Source of the DNA: Caulobacter sp. Root655 | Lineage (GTDB): Bacteria > Pseudomonadota > Alphaproteobacteria > Caulobacterales > Caulobacteraceae | Reading direction: 5' to 3' | Length of the DNA: 64,000 nt | NCBI RefSeq assembly: GCF_001427665.1 | Contig: NZ_LMHC01000006.1 | Span: 98,928-162,927, forward strand | Shown here: one piece after another, positions 53,756 through 64,000 of the stretch | How positions within the stretch are numbered: position 1 is the first letter of the stretch | Layout of the letters: the number at the start of each line of letters is the position of its first letter | Position numbers and translations under genes: made by a program | The notes under the pieces: model-generated | What the model was told of the DNA's origin: nothing | The model's database searches: none | The model's input: the letters and a program-made list of their open reading frames with translations, nothing else

Positions 53756-54763
53756 ATGGCCTTGCCGCCGATTCTGCGCGACCGTCTGCGCCTGCCCGTC
53801 ATCGCGTCTCCGCTGTTCATCATCAGCAATCCGGACCTGGTGATCGCCCAGTGCAAGGCGGGGATCGTCGGTTCGTTCCCAGCCCTCAACGCCCGGCCGA
53901 TCTCGCAACTGGACGAGTGGCTGGCGCGGATCACCGAGGAGCTGGCGGCCTATGACCGGGCCAATCCGGACGCGCCCTCGGCCCCGTTCGCGGTCAACCA
54001 GATCGTCCACAAGACCAACAACCGCCTCGAGGAGGACGTCGCCCTCTGCGTCAAGTACAAGGTCCCGGTGGTGATCACCTCGCTGGGCGCGCGCGAGGAC
54101 CTCAACGCGGCGGTCCACTCGTACGGCGGCGTCACCCTGCATGACGTGATCAACGACCGCCACGCCCACAAGGCCATCGAGAAGGGCGCCGACGGCCTGA
54201 TCCCCGTCGCGGCCGGGGCCGGCGGCCATGCCGGCACCCTGTCGCCGTTCGCCCTGGTCCAGGAAATCCGCCAGTGGTTCGACGGGCCGGTGGCGCTGTC
54301 GGGCTCGATCGCCTCGGGCCGCTCGATCCTGGCCGCCCAGGCCATGGGCGCGGACCTAGCCTATATCGGCTCGGCCTTCATCGCCACCCAGGAGGCCAAC
54401 GCCGTCCAGGGCTACAAGGACATGATCGTCGAGAGCCAGGCCGACGACATCCTCTATTCCAACCTGTTCACAGGCGTGCACGGCAACTACCTGCGCCCGT
54501 CGGTGGTCAAGGCGGGACTGGACCCGGCCAACCTGCCGGTCAGCGATCCGTCGGCCATGAACTTCGGCTCGGGCGGCAACCAGGACGCCAAGGCCTGGCG
54601 CGACATCTGGGGCTGCGGCCAGGGCATCGGCGCGATCGGCGCGGTGCTGTCGGCCGGCGAACTGGTGGCCAAGTTCGCGGAGGAATACGAGGACGCCAAG
54701 GCGGAGCTGGCGGCCAAGACCGCGCTGACTTCGGGAAACCGCCTGGCTTTCGCCGCCCAGTAG
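53756..54763 (+). CDS. Nitronate monooxygenase-family flavoenzyme
   Basis: FMN enzyme of the 2-nitropropane dioxygenase family that oxidises propionate-3-nitronate and related toxins. It has 335 residues. The barrel begins LRLPVIASPLFIISNPDLVIAQCKAGIVGSFPALN, with the FMN phosphate region VAAGAGGHAG and SGSIASGRSILAAQAMGADLAYIGSAFIATQEA. The His in GGHAG is the family's catalytic-type residue. AGGAG lies before the ATG. It is divergent from methylmalonyl-CoA mutase; detoxifying a propionate analogue would make sense of that pairing. Confidence 0.88.
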   Translation: MALPPILRDRLRLPVIASPLFIISNPDLVIAQCKAGIVGSFPALNARPISQLDEWLARITEELAAYDRANPDAPSAPFAVNQIVHKTNNRLEEDVALCVKYKVPVVITSLGAREDLNAAVHSYGGVTLHDVINDRHAHKAIEKGADGLIPVAAGAGGHAGTLSPFALVQEIRQWFDGPVALSGSIASGRSILAAQAMGADLAYIGSAFIATQEANAVQGYKDMIVESQADDILYSNLFTGVHGNYLRPSVVKAGLDPANLPVSDPSAMNFGSGGNQDAKAWRDIWGCGQGIGAIGAVLSAGELVAKFAEEYEDAKAELAAKTALTSGNRLAFAAQ

Positions 54764-54855
54764 ACGGGGACGCGCAGGGGGATGGACGCGCGTCCGTCCT
54801 CCCTGACTCCCGGCGGGCTGACACTGGAGGTCTCGAAACCTTCAGGAGCAAGCCC

Positions 54856-55593
54856 ATGTCCGACGACGCCACGCCTCGCCTGTCACTGCCCTATGTGGCG
54901 GCCGGCCAGGCCCAGAAGCACATCACCGTCAACGAGGCCTTCGCCCGGCTGGACGGCCTGGTCCAGCTGGCCGCCGAGAGCCGCGCGGTCGCCGCCCAGC
55001 CCGCCTCGCCCGGCGACGGCGCGGTCTGGATCCTGCCGGTCTCGGCGACGGGTTCGGCCTGGGGCGGCAAGCCGGCCAGCCTGATCGCCCGCCACGAGGC
55101 CGGCGCCTGGGAATTCCTGACGCCGAACGCCGGCTACATGGCCTGGATCAAGGACGAGGGTCAGGCCCTGGTCTTCGACGGGGCGGTCTGGACGCCGATC
55201 GCCTCGACCTTCAAGGCCATCAACGCCGCCAGGTCGGCGTTCGGGGCCAATACGCGCTTCGAGATTCTCGAGCAGGAGGTGACCCTGTCGGGCGCGTCGG
55301 TGGCCACGACCGTGGTCATCCCCAACCGGGCCATCGTCCACGGCGTCTCGACCCGCACCAGCGTGGCGGTGACGGGGGCGACGTCCTACAGCTGCGGCGT
55401 CGCGGGCGAGGCCGGCAAGTTCGGCGCGTCCCTCGGCGTGGCCAAGAACGCCAGCAATGTCGGGGTGATCGGGCCGACAGCGTTCTACGCCGACACCCCG
55501 GTGGTGATCACGGCGGCCGGCGGCGGCTTCACCGGCGGCAAGGTGCGGGTGGCGATCCACATCGAGCGCTTCGACGCGCCGGCGGCGGTGTAA
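54856..55593 (+). CDS. DUF2793 protein, phage/gene-transfer-agent-like
   Basis: Function unknown, 245 residues. The N-terminal DUF2793 domain TPRLSLPYVAAGQAQKHITVNEAFARLDGLVQLA through WEFLTPNAGYMAWIKDEGQALVFDGAVW covers about residues 6-115, followed by a beta-rich C-terminus (GASVATTVVIPNRAIVHGVSTRTSVAVTGATSYSCG) that looks like a tail or adhesin module. Such proteins occur near phage-like tail genes in alphaproteobacteria, but no other phage gene is here, so this is an orphan. AGGAG lies before the ATG at 54856. Confidence 0.8.
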   Translation: MSDDATPRLSLPYVAAGQAQKHITVNEAFARLDGLVQLAAESRAVAAQPASPGDGAVWILPVSATGSAWGGKPASLIARHEAGAWEFLTPNAGYMAWIKDEGQALVFDGAVWTPIASTFKAINAARSAFGANTRFEILEQEVTLSGASVATTVVIPNRAIVHGVSTRTSVAVTGATSYSCGVAGEAGKFGASLGVAKNASNVGVIGPTAFYADTPVVITAAGGGFTGGKVRVAIHIERFDAPAAV

Positions 55594-55599
55594 GCGAAC

Positions 55600-55625
55600 G
55601 GGGACAGGCGCATGCGCCTGTCCCC
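55600..55625. repeat. Perfect 26-base palindrome, GGGGACAGGCGCATG family, copy 2
   Basis: Identical to the central 26 bases of 32687-32718, starting six bases after the DUF2793 stop. Probable terminator-like hairpin. Confidence 0.85.
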
Positions 55626-55670
55626 AGTCCAGCTTGACCCCTCCCAGCAACCCCGGTACCAACCGCCCAC

Positions 55671-55785
55671 CTTTGGGGAGTAGCCGCCCGCACCGATCAG
55701 CGGGGCCTGTCGTCAACACACTTATCCTTCGGGATATGGCGCAGGTGGAGGAAGCCACCAGCTTCCGCGGCGAGACCAATGGCGT
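55671..55785 (+). ncRNA. yybP-ykoY manganese riboswitch
   Basis: The leader of the GDT1-type transporter starts with the class hallmark CTTTGGGGAGTAGCC (55671-55685), followed by a GC stem, GTCGTCAACACACTTATCC, and the second conserved part near GGCGAGACCAATGG (55769-55782). This element binds Mn2+ and commonly precedes UPF0016, MntP and P-type ATPase genes. The downstream gene is a UPF0016 member, which supports the call. Boundaries are approximate; the expression platform is probably the 70 bases before the ATG. Confidence 0.85.
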
Positions 55786-55857
55786 CGGTTTCCGTTCCGG
55801 GCTGGGCGGGGTCTCCGACGCTATTGGCATGCGCTCGGCCCGGACGGTATCTGATCC

Positions 55858-56424
55858 ATGGAATCCCTGCTCGTCTCGGCCCTGGTCGTGGCCATCGCCG
55901 AAATCGGCGACAAGACACAGTTGCTGGCCATCATCCTGGCGACCCGCTTCAAGAAGCCCGTGCCGATCATCCTGGGCATACTGGTCGCCACCCTGGCCAA
56001 CCACGCCCTGGCCGCCCTAGCGGGTTCTCTGGTCTCCGACCTGTTCGACGGCGCCTGGTTCCGGTGGGCGATCGCCATTTCCTTCATCGCCATGGCCGCC
56101 TGGGCCTTGATCCCCGACAAGGTCGACGACGACATGCCCGGCGGCGCGGGCCGCTATGGGGTGTTCCTGACCACCACCATCGCCTTCTTCCTGGTCGAGA
56201 TGGGCGACAAGACCCAGATCGCCACCGTCGCCCTGGGCGCGCGCTTCCACAACGTGCCGCTGGTCGCGGCCGGCACCACCCTGGGCATGATGGCGGCCAA
56301 TGCGCCGGCGGTCTATTTCGGCGAGGCGGTCACCAAGGTCGTGCCGCTCAAATACGTCCGCCTCGGCGCGGCGCTGATCTTCCTGGGCCTGGGGATCTGG
56401 GCGGCGGTCGAGGCGATGGGGTGA
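55858..56424 (+). CDS. GDT1/TMEM165 (UPF0016) family cation transporter, probable Mn exporter
   Basis: Inner-membrane cation antiporter-type protein, 188 residues, about six helices in two inverted halves. Each half has the signature E-x-[16 protein letters not shown] near residue 15 and [11 protein letters not shown] near 115. A short hydrophilic loop ([16 protein letters not shown]) joins the halves. Bacterial relatives export Mn2+ or Ca2+. The manganese riboswitch in its leader makes manganese efflux the likely role, induced when Mn2+ is high. Confidence 0.92.
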   Translation: MESLLVSALVVAIAEIGDKTQLLAIILATRFKKPVPIILGILVATLANHALAALAGSLVSDLFDGAWFRWAIAISFIAMAAWALIPDKVDDDMPGGAGRYGVFLTTTIAFFLVEMGDKTQIATVALGARFHNVPLVAAGTTLGMMAANAPAVYFGEAVTKVVPLKYVRLGAALIFLGLGIWAAVEAMG

Positions 56425-56443
56425 GGCCGGCCGGGGACATGAT

Positions 56444-56469
56444 GGGGACAGGCGCATGGGCCTGTCCCC
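56444..56469. repeat. 26-base palindrome, GGGGACAGGCGCATG family, copy 3
   Basis: Same as 55600-55625 except for one base at the centre (CATGGG for CATGCG), 20 bases after the GDT1 stop. Confidence 0.8.
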
Positions 56470-56545
56470 GCCCGTGCCTGTCGCCACGGCCCTTGATGCC
56501 GCCGGCCCCCAGCGCCAAAAGGGTTCCAACGAAGGGGAACCTTGC

Positions 56546-60157
<3,612 letters not shown>

Positions 60158-60229
60158 CATCTGGGCGCAGAATATTATCGTTTGACAGAAATTATTTTCG
60201 GAATGAGTTTGGCGTCACAGGAGGACGCC

Positions 60230-60832
60230 ATGGCCACGGTCGTGAAATTCAGACCCATCGTCGACGCCGCGCCGGACACGGGAGAGACCGCCGCCCAGCG
60301 CCGCGTGCGCCTGGGCAGCCGCGGCCTGTCGGTGCTGTTCACGCTCCTGCTGGGCGTGTCGGCGGCGATCCTGGTCACCGCCTTGATCACCATGCTGTTC
60401 TACAAGGGCGAACTGGTCAGGATCGGCCCCGACAACTGCTACATCGGCGAGGGCCCGCCCAACTCGGTGGCCTTCGGCTCGCTCCCCCTGCCCCACCGCC
60501 TGGTCTACTGCGTCGTCGCGATCGTGCGGGCCACGCCGATCATCATGCTGTTCGCGAGCCTGCGGACGCTGTTTGGCCTCTACGCCAAGGGCCAGGTGTT
60601 CTCGCGCGCCGCGGCCGAGAGCTTCGGCCGGATCGGCGGCTGGCTGTGCGCCTACGCCCTGTCGCCCTTCGTCTGCCACCTGGCGCTCAGCGCCACCGGC
60701 TACGAGATCGACAAGAATTGGGCCCACATGGCCAGCGTCCAGGCCTTCGTGCTGGGCCTGCTGGTGCTGGTGATCGGCCAGGTGATGCGGGTCGGGCGCG
60801 AGATCGAGGAAGACCGGGAGGCGTTCGTCTGA
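60230..60832 (+). CDS. DUF2975 membrane protein
   Basis: Function unknown, 200 residues, four hydrophobic segments (VLFTLLLGVSAAILVTALITMLFY, LVYCVVAIVRATPIIMLFASLRTLF, WLCAYALSPFVCHLALS, FVLGLLVLVIGQVMRVG). The pattern FGLYAKGQVFSRAAAESFGRIGGWL and the ending REIEEDREAFV are typical of DUF2975. The ATG at 60230 has GGAGG five bases upstream. Its stop codon overlaps the start of a small HTH gene, the standard DUF2975-HTH pair, in which the HTH protein is thought to regulate the operon. Confidence 0.85.
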   Translation: MATVVKFRPIVDAAPDTGETAAQRRVRLGSRGLSVLFTLLLGVSAAILVTALITMLFYKGELVRIGPDNCYIGEGPPNSVAFGSLPLPHRLVYCVVAIVRATPIIMLFASLRTLFGLYAKGQVFSRAAAESFGRIGGWLCAYALSPFVCHLALSATGYEIDKNWAHMASVQAFVLGLLVLVIGQVMRVGREIEEDREAFV

Positions 60833-61089
60833 TGCCGATCATCCTGCGCCTCGACGTGATGATGGCCCGGCGCAAGGTGCGCTCCAACGTGCTGGCCCGC
60901 GCCATCGGCATCACCGAAGCCAACCTCTCCCTGCTCAAATCAGGCAAGGTGAAGGGCATGAAGTTCGACACGCTGGAGGCCCTCTGCGCCTTCCTGCACT
61001 GCCAGCCGGGCGACATCCTCGAATACGCGCCCGAGCAGACGCCGGACCAGCTTCCCGACCACGAGCAGGACACGCTCAAGCGCGCCTGA
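60832..61089 (+). CDS. Small Cro/CI-type helix-turn-helix regulator
   Basis: DNA-binding protein of 85 residues of the YozG-like group. The helix-turn-helix is MMARRKVRSNVLARAIGITEANLSLLKSGKVKGMKFDTLEALCAFLHCQPGDILEY (about residues 11-66), followed by an acidic tail. Its ATG shares one base with the stop of the DUF2975 gene (TGATG), so the two are translationally coupled. Confidence 0.9.
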   Translation: MPIILRLDVMMARRKVRSNVLARAIGITEANLSLLKSGKVKGMKFDTLEALCAFLHCQPGDILEYAPEQTPDQLPDHEQDTLKRA

Positions 61090-61113
61090 CGGCGCTTCTC
61101 ACTGGAGACATCG

Positions 61114-61959
61114 ATGAAACCGCCTTCAACGCCCGCCCGGGCGATCGCCTTCGGCTGCCTGCTGCTCGGCGCTCCCCTGGCGGCTCAAGCCGCCCCCAGC
61201 TTCGCGCCGGTCGAGGGCGGCAAGATCGCCTATGAGACCTGCGGGACGGGACCCAAGACGATCGTGCTGCTGCATGACGGCATCCTCCACTCGGCCGTGT
61301 TCGACGGCGTCTGGCCAACCTTGTGCGAGCGCTTCCGGGTCGTGCGCTATGATCGCAGAGGCTACGGCGCGTCGCCCGCCGCGACGGCGCCCTATGCGCC
61401 GGCCAAGGACCTTGAGGCGCTGATGAAGACGCTTGGGATCGAGCACGCCACGCTGGTCGGCTCGTCGTCGGGCGCCGGTGTCGCGGTCGACTTCACCCTG
61501 GCGCATCCTGAATCAGTCGACAGGCTGGTGCTCGTGGGCCCCTGGGTCAGCGGCTACGACGCCTCCTTCGGCTTCCTCGCGCGGACCCTGAAACTGCTGG
61601 TCCTCTTCAAGCTTGGGAACATCGATGGCGCGGTGAAGGACCGCTACATCCTGACCAAACACGCCGACGCCGAACGAGCGCGGGTGGCGGCGTTGCTCCG
61701 CGCCTATCCGGGCAATGTCACCGCCGGAACCAAGGAGCAGCCGTTGGCCGTGGCCAAGCCGCGTCTGGGCGAAATCCGCAAGCCGACCCTGATCGTCGTG
61801 GGCGAAATCGACATCAAGGATGTGCAGGAACAGGCCAAGGCGCTGGAGACCGCAATTCCCGGCGCCCGGCGCGTGGTCGCGCCAGGCGGTCACCTCCTCT
61901 ATCTCGAACATCCGAGGGCCTTCGCCGACCTGGTCGCCGGGTTCGTGGACAAGGAGTAG
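61114..61959 (+). CDS. Exported alpha/beta hydrolase
   Basis: Hydrolase of unknown substrate, 281 residues, with a signal peptide ending at AQA-A (about 26). The fold marks are IVLLHDGILHSAVFDGVW (oxyanion region), RYDRRGYGAS, nucleophile Ser in LVGSSSGAG, an acidic residue in VVGEIDIKD and His in PGGHLLYLE. The middle HDG in place of the usual HGG/HGF is slightly unusual. It follows the HTH gene by 24 bases and may be part of that operon. Confidence 0.85.
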   Translation: MKPPSTPARAIAFGCLLLGAPLAAQAAPSFAPVEGGKIAYETCGTGPKTIVLLHDGILHSAVFDGVWPTLCERFRVVRYDRRGYGASPAATAPYAPAKDLEALMKTLGIEHATLVGSSSGAGVAVDFTLAHPESVDRLVLVGPWVSGYDASFGFLARTLKLLVLFKLGNIDGAVKDRYILTKHADAERARVAALLRAYPGNVTAGTKEQPLAVAKPRLGEIRKPTLIVVGEIDIKDVQEQAKALETAIPGARRVVAPGGHLLYLEHPRAFADLVAGFVDKE

Positions 61960-61972
61960 CGACCCGCGTCGC

Positions 61973-62965
61973 CTAGATCGCAGGCGCCTCCTCGTGCGCC
62001 TTCAGCGCCACCTTCAGTTCCTCGACCATCATCTCCCTCAGCACCGGCGGCGAGACGATCTCGATCGCGTCGGCCCAGGTGAACAGGTGCCACGACAGCT
62101 CCAGCATGCCGCTGGCCCGGAAAGCGACCAGCACCGAGCCGTCCGCCTCCTGGGTCACGGTCTGGTTGGAGTGGAAGCGCCAGCGCAGGGCGTCGGCGGC
62201 GCGGTCGGGACGGATGCGCAGCGCCACGTCGTACATCTCGCCGTGATAGATGCCGAAGCTCTCGTCGGCGAAGGCCTGCAGCGAGAAGTCGGGGGGCGGC
62301 GAGGCCGGCTTGTCGAGCACGGCGATGTCGTGGATGCGGTCCAGCCGCCAGGAGCGCGGGCGCGGATTGCTCCCCTCCAGGGCCACCAGATAGTTGCTGC
62401 GGCCGAACAGGATGCCCAGGGGGGTGACCTCGCGCACCCGGCCCGGCGTGCCGCCGCCCTGGTAGCGGAACGACACCGCCTGCAGGCTCTTGATCGCCGT
62501 GCGGATGGCGGTCAGCACCTGCTCGTCCTCGAACGGGCGCGGGCCGGCGTGGACGGCTATGGTTTCGGCCTGGACCAGGGCCTCGACGTCGGGGGCCACC
62601 CGCCGACGGGCCGCGCCGCGCAGGGCCGACAGCAGCTTGCGCTCCAGGGCGTACAGCGCCGAGGACCGCGCCTCGGCCCCGGCGGCGGCGTAGGAATCGG
62701 CCGCCGTGCGCAGCGCCGCCAGTTCCTCCGCGGTCGGGGTCTGGAACAGGCTGTCCAGGCCGGACGGGATGCGGAAGCGCTTGGTCGGCGGGTCGTCCAT
62801 CGCCTCCATCTGCGGGAAGGCGGCCCAGACCGCGTCGCGCATGCGTTCGGCCGTGCGCCGACCCACGTCCATGGCGCGGGCCATCTCGTCCAGGGTCATG
62901 CCTTCGGACGATCCGGCCAGCATCCGGGCCAGGTCCAGCAGTCGGGTCGCCTTGTCGTGCCGCAT
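61973..62965 (-). CDS. WYL-domain transcriptional regulator (YafY/PafC type)
   Basis: Regulator of 330 residues. An N-terminal winged helix (LLDLARMLAGSSEGMTLDEMARAMDVGRRTAERMRDAV), a central WYL domain (about 155-225, with AVSFRYQGGGTPGRVREVTPLGILFGRSNYLVALEG) and a C-terminal WCX domain (VALRIRPDRAADAL...VLVAFRASGMLELSWHLFTWADAIEIVSP). Such proteins respond to nucleic acids or DNA damage. A perfect ATACGTC palindrome just upstream is its likely operator, shared with the divergent small gene at 63062. Confidence 0.92.
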   Translation of the reverse strand: MRHDKATRLLDLARMLAGSSEGMTLDEMARAMDVGRRTAERMRDAVWAAFPQMEAMDDPPTKRFRIPSGLDSLFQTPTAEELAALRTAADSYAAAGAEARSSALYALERKLLSALRGAARRRVAPDVEALVQAETIAVHAGPRPFEDEQVLTAIRTAIKSLQAVSFRYQGGGTPGRVREVTPLGILFGRSNYLVALEGSNPRPRSWRLDRIHDIAVLDKPASPPPDFSLQAFADESFGIYHGEMYDVALRIRPDRAADALRWRFHSNQTVTQEADGSVLVAFRASGMLELSWHLFTWADAIEIVSPPVLREMMVEELKVALKAHEEAPAI

Positions 62966-62974
62966 ACGCGCTCC

Positions 62975-62995
62975 ATACGTCCGGATTTGACGTAT
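62975..62995. promoter_or_regulatory. Operator ATACGTC-N7-GACGTAT
   Basis: Perfect 7-base arms ten bases upstream of the WYL regulator ATG and 67 bases before the divergent small gene. Position and symmetry suggest autoregulation plus control of the divergent gene. Confidence 0.6.
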
Positions 62996-63061
62996 CGCAC
63001 ATGGATAAGGGAGTCATCGAAAAACGCCCCCGAAAAACGCCCCAGGTCCGGAGCCTCGAAC

Positions 63062-63421
63062 ATGACCCGTCCCAACCGCGAAAATTGGGCCTCCCAGGAT
63101 TGGCATACCGCCCCGGTCAGCGCCGCGATGATCTCGGCCGTGCTGGACTTCGCCGACATCCACCGCGACCTGGGCGGCGGGCGCACCCTGTTGCGGCTGA
63201 GTCCCGAGCGGGTGCTGCGGGCCGACATCATCCTGCTGCTGGGCCGCGACGCCGGACGGGCCGCCGATATCGGCCTGGTGTGGAACGATCGCGAGGACCA
63301 GATCGTCCGGGTGATCGACGACGCGGCCCTGCGCGCCTCCCGGCAGGCGGCCTGGGAAGACGCCTTCGACCTGTTCGACGGCGAGGACCGCGAGGCGCCG
63401 CCGCAGCGGTTGTGCGCCTGA
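63062..63421 (+). CDS. Hypothetical 119-residue protein divergent from a WYL regulator
   Basis: Not recognised. Soluble, no signal peptide, mixed alpha/beta character: MTRPNRENWASQDWHTAPVS, then SAAMISAVLDFADIHRDLGGG, and an acidic C-terminal half (DDAALRASRQAAWEDAFDLFDGEDREA). GGAG lies before the ATG. The shared operator with the WYL gene suggests it is that regulator's main target; such small partners of WYL regulators are often of unknown function. Confidence 0.6.
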   Translation: MTRPNRENWASQDWHTAPVSAAMISAVLDFADIHRDLGGGRTLLRLSPERVLRADIILLLGRDAGRAADIGLVWNDREDQIVRVIDDAALRASRQAAWEDAFDLFDGEDREAPPQRLCA

Positions 63422-63794
63422 AGCGGCGCGGCGGCCCTCGGACAACGCCTGGCGACTAGGGGGTCCTCGGACTCGTTCGTTTTTCATGCACGAGAGTCAG
63501 GCGACCCACACGATCTAGTCCCTTCCCCTTTCCACGCCACCAGGGATGGTTTTCGCATCGAGCATCTTGAGTCTAGAGATTCATAGCCGGATCTTGACCG
63601 AGAGTTCACCCCTGCCATCGCCAGGAATAGATTCAGCCGACAAAGTCTTAATGCCTAACGGTGCGTTAGCCACATCCTGAAAATAGCCACGACACTTTCA
63701 CACTATCGCAAGGACGTTCTCGCACAGTGCTCCCGAGCAAAATGCTCCCGGCCGTCAAAATGACGTCGGACACCTTGAATGGGAACCTGCCGAA
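63422..63794. other. Gene-free leader region before the flagellin
   Basis: 373 bases with no coding frame I trust and lower GC than its surroundings. TGCTCCCG occurs twice close together at 63729-63751 in what is probably the flagellin mRNA leader. I see no convincing sigma-54 (GG-N10-GC) or sigma-28 promoter by eye. Confidence 0.5.
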
Positions 63795-64000
63795 ATGGCT
63801 CTGAATAGCATCAACACCAATTCGGGCGCGATGATCGCCCTGCAGAACCTGAACGCCACGAACGCCGAACTGGGCGTCACGCAACAGCGGATCAACACCG
63901 GCAAGAAGGTCGGCAACGCCAAGGACAACGGCGCGATCTGGGCGATGGCCAAGAACCAGTCGACCACCGCCAACTCCCTGAACGCCGTCAAGGACTCGCT
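63795..64000 (+). CDS. Flagellin, 5' part only
   Basis: Filament subunit, cut by the window edge after 68 codons. The N-terminal D0/D1 helix [27 protein letters not shown] followed by [24 protein letters not shown] is that of Caulobacter FljJ/K/L-type flagellins. This is the strongest marker for the genus. Which flagellin paralogue it is cannot be told from this part. Confidence 0.93.
   Translation, partial: MALNSINTNSGAMIALQNLNATNAELGVTQQRINTGKKVGNAKDNGAIWAMAKNQSTTANSLNAVKDS

Noticed and set aside
54856..55593. Prophage or gene-transfer-agent region
   Set aside because: Only one phage-like domain protein is present, with no integrase, capsid, portal or terminase and no att-like direct repeat.
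63422..63794. Sigma-54 promoter upstream of the flagellin
   Set aside because: I could not find a GG-N10-GC pair with good flanks; a weight-matrix scan would be needed, and the promoter may be of another class.

Overview
The window is high-GC, gene-dense DNA that reads as a Caulobacter chromosome (or a close relative in the Caulobacteraceae). The evidence is a partial Caulobacter-type flagellin at the right edge, three large TonB-dependent receptors next to glycoside hydrolases, an enolase-family fuconate dehydratase pathway, a methylmalonyl-CoA mutase locus and a fused 5-oxoprolinase. I see no rRNA, tRNA, CRISPR, insertion sequence or prophage.

Region 1 (1-18.7 kb) is an L-fucose utilisation locus. 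A TonB receptor, two secreted GH29 alpha-L-fucosidases, an IclR-type regulator, a FucP-type importer and a full non-phosphorylating pathway are present: mutarotase, fucose dehydrogenase, fuconolactonase, fuconate dehydratase, 2-keto-3-deoxyfuconate dehydrogenase and diketo-deoxyfuconate hydrolase. That route ends in pyruvate plus L-lactate, and an FMN L-lactate dehydrogenase is divergently transcribed from the same promoter region. The first five genes of the importer operon overlap by 4-8 bases at each junction. A 16-base motif, TTCRYATWWRAAATRC, recurs at four promoter regions and marks the locus as one regulon. On its left lie a ROK kinase and a ROK regulator.

Region 2 (18.8-34 kb) holds a GH78 alpha-L-rhamnosidase with a small secreted partner, a TetR regulator, a lipoprotein carboxylesterase, a TonB receptor, a cytoplasmic GH5 glucosidase, a GPH-type sugar symporter, a tannase/feruloyl-esterase-family protein and a thiolase. 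A second motif, GTTAYRCA followed by a degenerate ATAAC arm, sits at three promoter regions here. I infer a coordinated system for taking up and dismantling an acylated rhamnosyl-glucoside, possibly a flavonoid, sterol or saponin glycoside. This is the best candidate for an undescribed system.

Region 3 (34-44 kb) contains a tryptophan-halogenase-like flavoprotein, a TonB receptor, a secreted GH3 beta-glucosidase, a LacI regulator and an alpha-ketoglutaric semialdehyde dehydrogenase. A GACAACGTTGTC palindrome lies in the divergent receptor/GH3 promoter.

Region 4 (44-64 kb) is mostly housekeeping and small accessory genes: RlmJ, a membrane-anchored helix-hairpin-helix protein, YbjQ-MeaB, two tandem DUF4112 proteins, a Uma2 nuclease, a pair of paralogous membrane proteins, both methylmalonyl-CoA mutase subunits, a nitronate monooxygenase, a DUF2793 protein, a GDT1/UPF0016 transporter behind a yybP-ykoY manganese riboswitch, a 5-oxoprolinase, a DUF2975-HTH pair, an alpha/beta hydrolase, a WYL regulator and the flagellin.

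The intergenic DNA is rich in dispersed palindromes of at least four kinds. Several occur in two or three copies, and one shows a base-pair-preserving change between copies.
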